Made by a program: the position numbers and the translations under genes. A DNA stretch of 64,000 bases from Tolypeutes matacus (taxonomy: Eukaryota; Chordata; Mammalia; Cingulata; Chlamyphoridae): positions 204,033 to 268,032 of the forward strand of contig JAKSZT010054011.1 of assembly GCA_026826555.1 (NCBI GenBank), written 5' to 3'. Below, piece by piece: positions 59,982 through 64,000 of this stretch; the first letter of the stretch is position 1; each line of letters begins with the position of its first letter. Under the pieces are notes generated by a model. The model was not told the origin of the DNA. It was given only the letters and a program-made list of their open reading frames with translations, and made no database searches.

Positions 59982-60604
59982 TGTGGCAGTTTGAGAGTAT
60001 TTATGAACCCCAAAAAAGATAAGTGTTATGTTTGTAAACGTGTATTCTTCTGGGAATGATACCTCTGATTGTATTAAATTCAAAAGCTTTACATTTACTT
60101 GATTAAATCAAGATTAGGTCTTTGATTCGACTATGTCATTAGGGTGACTCAGGGTTGAGTTCCCGTCCCCTTGGTGGGCTATATAAATATACAGAAGAGA
60201 CATGTGAATAGAGAGTGCTCCATAGCCATGGCAAAGGAGAGAACTTTGATCTAGGGCTACTGGAGAGAGCTGAGCCACTTCAGTTTGCAGCTGAAGAACC
60301 AGAGCCCTGAGCAGCTGAGAAGGCCCAGAAAGAAATGAGCCCTCCAGCCTCCAGCTGAGATTGATAGAAGCTGGGCCCATGGAACCTTAAGAGAAAGAGG
60401 AAGGCTGAACTCTCACAGAGATCAGCAACCATCTTTCTTCAACACATGGCAACAGACTTTGGTGAGGAGGTACTTCTTATGGTACCTTGAGTTGGACTCT
60501 TTAGGACCTTGTAACTGTAAGCTTTTACCCCAAATAAATACCCTTTATAAGAGCCAACAGATTTCTGGTACTTTGCATCAGCACCCCTTTGGCTGACTAA
60601 TACA
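59982..60604 (+). mobile_element. solo LTR, 623 bp
   Basis: TGTGGCAGTTTGAGAG...GACTAATACA with a perfect 5-bp duplication TTTTG (59977-59981 and 60605-60609). A TATA box TATATAAAT (60180-60188) and AATAAA (60533-60538) are placed as expected for U3 and R. ERVL/MaLR-like by wording; no internal viral genes. Confidence 0.88.
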
Positions 60605-60681
60605 TTTTGTTATTTCAGAGGAAAACATTTTTATATATACATTATTATTTTTTAAAATTTTTAATTTTTATTTTTTTATTT

Positions 60682-60757
60682 TACCGGGAGGTCCTGGGGA
60701 TTGAACCCAGGTCCCTCCATATGGGAGACGGACGCCCAACCATTTGAGCCACCCCCC
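60682..60757 (-). mobile_element. short tRNA-like SINE monomer
   Basis: TTTACCGGGAGGTCCTGGGG, GATTGAACCCAGGTCCC and TTTGAGCCACCC. Same type as 37829-37926. Confidence 0.85.
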
Positions 60758-62719
60758 CATTTTTTTTTTTTTACCCATTATTAACCATACTCATTTTTCA
60801 CAAGAGAAACCCTACCTCATTTTTGAAAGGCAGTTTTGTTAGATAAAGAATTCTTGGATGACAATTTTTCTCTTTTAGTACCTTAAACATGCTACTCCCT
60901 TCTTACCTCCATGGTTTCTGATGATAAATTGGTGTTAATCTTATTGAGGATCCCTTGTATGTGACAAATTGATTTTCTCTTCCTTCTTTCAGAATTCTTT
61001 CTTTTTCTTTGGCATTTGACATTTTGATTAGTATGTGTATTGGAGTAGGTCTATTAGGATTTATTTTGTTTGGAGTATGTTGTGCTTCTTGGACATGTAT
61101 ATTTATATAATTCATAAGAGTTAGGAACTTTTTGTCCATTTATTTCCTCAAATATTCTTTCTGCCCATCTCCTTTTTCTTCTTCATCTGGGATACCCATG
61201 ATGTGTATGCTTGGCACTTCATGTTTTCACTCAAGTCCTTGAGACACTGCTCAATTTTTTTTCTATTCTTTTCTCTCTCTGTTCTTCTAACTGTATGATT
61301 TCGATTGTCCTGTCTTCTAGTTCACTGATTCTTCTGCTTATTCCAATCTGCTGTTGGTATGCCTTTAGTATATTTTTAATCTCTACTATTGTGCCTTTCA
61401 CCCCCATAATTTCTCTTATGTTTCTTGTTATACTTTCAAATTCTTATGTTCACACAATTGTCTTCTTAATATCCTTTATCTTTTTATACATATTTTCTTT
61501 TATCTCCTTGAAGTGATTTAGGAGATTTGTTTGAACTTCTTTGATTAGTTGTTTTAAATTCTGTGTCTTTGAAGTTTTAATTTGTTCCCTTGACTGAACC
61601 ATACAACTGTTTCTTAGTATGGCTTATAATTTTTTGCTGATGCCTGAGCATCTGATTATCTTGATGAGTTAACTCTGAAGGTCAGTTTCTCCATCTTGTC
61701 TAGGGTTTTATTGTTGATTGGCTTTGTGTTAAGGCTCTTCTTTGATGTTTGGTCCAACTTTATCTAGACCTTTAGAATATCCCATGTATTTAACTGATCA
61801 TATTTTTTAACCTCTTCTTCACCTGATTCCTGCCCTGGATAGGTGGTATAATTTTTAAGATTGCACTTTTTGTATAATTGTTTCACCTCCAGGAGAAAAC
61901 ATCCTTATGTCTGTTTCTTCCTCAGGAATCTTGATCTGTTCTGTTTGTGTACTATCCCACCCCCCCCCCCCCCCCAGCTTATATGAGTTGTTTAAATTCT
62001 CAGTGTCCCAAATTCTTTACTCTTTTCAGTTCTGGGACCCTCCAATTTTGCTGCAGTTAAGTTTAACCTGATATTCCACCCCCCTCCCCTTTTTCTTTGG
62101 TTTCTTCCCCATTGGGGTATCCTACCCTGGCGAGCCAGATTGGGTTTATCCACATTGGTGGGTCACTGCAGAAAGGTGCAGTTTGCATTTAGATGGTCTA
62201 GTCAACAGTATTGGATTGAGTGAGCACAGTACTTTCCAATCACAGTTTTACCACAGTCACTGTCTTTTTTTTCTTTTTTTCTTTTTTTTTTTCCTTCTAG
62301 AGGCCTTTTTGTATGCAGCATTCCTCAGTGGTTTGTATTCTACCCTGGGTCTCTGTGGTCTTGGATTCCAGTTCCTGGATATGTGTGGGGTCCTGACTTG
62401 CTGTTGTGGCCTCTTATAGTCTGTGTCACTGGTGGGAGGTGGGAAGGATCTGAAAACCTCTTAAGCTGCATGGGACCAAGTGAGGGAGAGGGAGTGGATT
62501 AATGGGTCCAGGGCAGAAGTTTCCTACCTGACATTGTCCTCTTTCTTTGATTCAGCATTTGTAGGGTCCTTCTCCAGTCTCTACTGTCCTCCAGAGTTCT
62601 AAGCAAGTGGGATTTATCCTTTTATTCACTGAATCTCAGGGAAGTTTTTTCAGGGGATGTCTTATATCACTATGCTGATGACCTTACTCCTGAACATTGT
62701 TTTTTAAATACAGTGATTG

Positions 62720-63450
62720 ATTTTTATTAAGTATTTCATCCAAGATTCTGTTCTAGGGATTGGGACTATAAGAAAAACAAGATAGACCCGATCCCTTTCC
62801 TCACCTGATTTATAGGAAAGAGATATAATTTGATCCATACCCACAGATAAGTATGGTATTGCCATGAATATGCATAGCAGGAACATCTAACTAACATAGT
62901 TGGGGTTGGGTGATGAGCAAGGAAGGCTTTTAGAGAAGAGTGATTTTTAAATTAAAGCCTAAGGCATGAGAAAGACATTCCTAAGGTAAAGAGGCATTGG
63001 GTAGAGGGGCAGAAACAGCATGTATGAAGCACTCAGCAGGGACTTCAATCATTGGCCCAGGCAAGGAGCAGGGAGTGTGAGGTGTGAGGAGGCTGGACAT
63101 TTGGCTGCAGAGGTAGCCAGGTTATGTGACCTTGAAGGCTTCATTAAAGACTTTAGACTCTTGCTTCTCAAACTTGAAAGTGTTTATGAATCATCTGGAG
63201 ATCATGTTAAAGCATGGACTTGGAGTCAGGAGATCTGGGATGGGGCTTTGGGTTCTGCATGTCTAACAAGCTCCCATGTATAATGATGCTGGTCATCCAT
63301 GGACCACACTTTGAGTAGAAAGGCTTTTGATTTTATCCCAAGGGAAATGGCAAAGCCTTGAAGGGTTTTGGGTAGGATAATGACATGACCTAATTGTATG
63401 GTAGGAAGACCCTGTTACCCAAAGTGCAGTCAATGGATATTAGGTGAGAA
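62720..63450 (+). repeat. ancient 'family R' copy 3, split by MER5A
   Basis: GTTCTAGGGATTGGGACTATAAG, GGCTTTTAGAGAAGAGTG and AGGGGCAGAAACAGCATG precede the MER5A-like insert; GATTTTATCCCAAGGG, CCTTGAAGGGTTTTGGG and TAATGACATGACCT follow it. Confidence 0.5.
63160..63322 (+). repeat. MER5A-like hAT-Charlie remnant
   Basis: CTTGCTTCTCAAACTTGAAAG, GAATCATCTGGAGATC, TCTAACAAGCTCCCATG and GGACCACACTTTGAGTAG follow MER5A order, with both ends partly kept. Confidence 0.75.
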
Positions 63451-63664
63451 AATCAGGAAAATGGATATTAGTGAGGAGGTGATGGCAGTAGAGAGACATG
63501 TGAGCCTTGTCAACTAAGATAGTGGCAGTGGGCAAGCGGACATTGCCTATGCCTCTTTCATTAGTTCTATCCTGTTCAACTGCCTGCAATAATAATTCTG
63601 TTCTTTTCTTCCTTCTCCACTGGATAGTGGGCTTCTTGGTGGTGGAGGTGGTGATGCTTAGGCA
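63451..63664. other. short single-copy stretch
   Basis: No feature recognised. A plus-strand 60-codon frame is not supported. Confidence 0.35.
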
Positions 63665-63865
63665 GTATAGGGGAGGCAGTGCAGCATAGTGCTTAAGAAC
63701 ATAAGACTTAGAATCGTTTGAGGCTGGATTCAAGTCCTGACTCCATTACTTCCTAGTTGCTTAACTTTTCAGAGTCTGCATTTTAACATCTGCTATATAG
63801 ATGGAGAGTGATACCACCACAGTGTTGAGAACATTAAATTAATGTGCATGAAGTGTTTAGCCCTA
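63665..63865 (+). repeat. MIR SINE
   Basis: GCAGTGCAGCATAGTGCTTAAG, CTGGATTCAAGTCCTGACTCC and TTAGCCCTATGTCTGACATTC follow MIR order over about 200 bp. Confidence 0.8.
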
Positions 63866-63879
63866 TGTCTGACATTCAT

Positions 63880-64000
63880 TGATTCACAAAATATGTACTG
63901 ACCGCTAGCACATTGGAATGTGCTAGGCTCTGGGCATTCAGCAATGAACAAAGTAGACTTGGTTTCTGTCCTCAGGGAGAACTTGATAAATAGTATTAGT
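63880..64000 (+). repeat. ancient 'family R' copy 4, runs off the end
   Basis: CACAAAATATGTACTGACC, TGCTAGGCTCTGGGCATTC, AATGAACAAAGTAGAC and TCCTCAGGGAGAAC repeat the order of the family's start. Cut by the window end. Confidence 0.5.

Larger units (their letters stand above)
59492..60814 (-). mobile_element. L1 3' UTR insertion in L1-E, carrying LTR and SINE
   Basis: TATTGAACTTTATCATAAGC, GTGTACAATTAATGGCATTTGG and AGAGCATTTTCATTACTC match the 3' ends at 14272 and 15486. Host TSD CCTCATTTTT (59482-59491 and 60815-60824). The LTR at 59982 and a SINE at 60682 entered later. Confidence 0.7.
54388..62700 (-). mobile_element. L1-E, antisense, nearly complete, interrupted
   Basis: 3' UTR 54388-55070 and ORF2 55080-58900. 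RT pieces include 57230-57793 with KKSPGPDDF and LIPKPDKD; endonuclease pieces lie around 58370-58663. Then come the spacer, ORF1 in pieces (C-terminal RRM/CTD at 60903-61139, ILIKMSNAKEKERIL; coiled-coil part about 61211-61600) and a 5' UTR to about 62700 that is slightly truncated compared with L1-D. Insertions are a SINE at 59258 and an L1 tail at 59492-60814. All frames are broken. Net length is about 6.9 kb. Confidence 0.85.

Overview
The window is mammalian nuclear DNA made almost entirely of nested retrotransposons. I see no intact protein-coding gene. The lineage marker is a tRNA-derived SINE, present in about twenty copies, with an A box like TGGCTCAATCAG, a B box like GGTTCGATTCC and a body ending in an ATAAATAAATAAAATCTT-like tail. 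I recognise it as the DAS-SINE described from the nine-banded armadillo, so Dasypus or a close relative is the likely source. No database search was possible; family names come from recognised consensus wording and from copies compared inside the window.

Layout. 1-3254: single-copy and ancient repeats (L2, MIR), with an L2 tail split by an unrecognised retroposon ('family A'). 3276-7841: a MIR hit by two retroinsertions, a U1 snRNA pseudogene and a 4.4 kb retrocopy that joins an SCML2-like MBT exon to antisense L1 sequence. 7857-12505: single-copy sequence, MIR, MER5A-like and L3/CR1 fossils. 12506-37270: a tower of antisense L1s. L1-A is interrupted by L1-B, L1-B by a SINE, and that SINE by the full-length 6.15 kb L1-C. 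SINEs, an LTR and an inverted double copy of family A also sit in L1-B, and L1-D follows. 37271-54340: the most single-copy part, with two repeat-poor islands (about 37.9-39.75 kb and 42.4-43.4 kb) that are candidate conserved noncoding sequence. 54388-62700: another long antisense L1 (L1-E) with nested LTR, SINE and L1 tail. 62720-64000: ancient repeats and MIR.

Most copies can be ordered in time because target-site duplications (TSDs) are still readable; I give them where I could align both sides. L1 endonuclease/reverse transcriptase is the common machinery. It moved L1 itself, the DAS-SINEs, family A, the U1 RNA copy and the chimeric SCML2-L1 RNA. Three LTRs with TG...CA ends and 5-bp duplications are the only endogenous-retrovirus traces; no retroviral coding sequence is seen.

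The most notable object is the chimeric retrocopy at 3472-7841. It has a 15-bp TSD, a decayed poly(A) tract, an AATAAA signal lying inside antisense L1, and a junction at the place where a sister L1 carries an AG splice acceptor. It looks like a fossil cDNA of a host transcript that ended in an antisense L1 exon.
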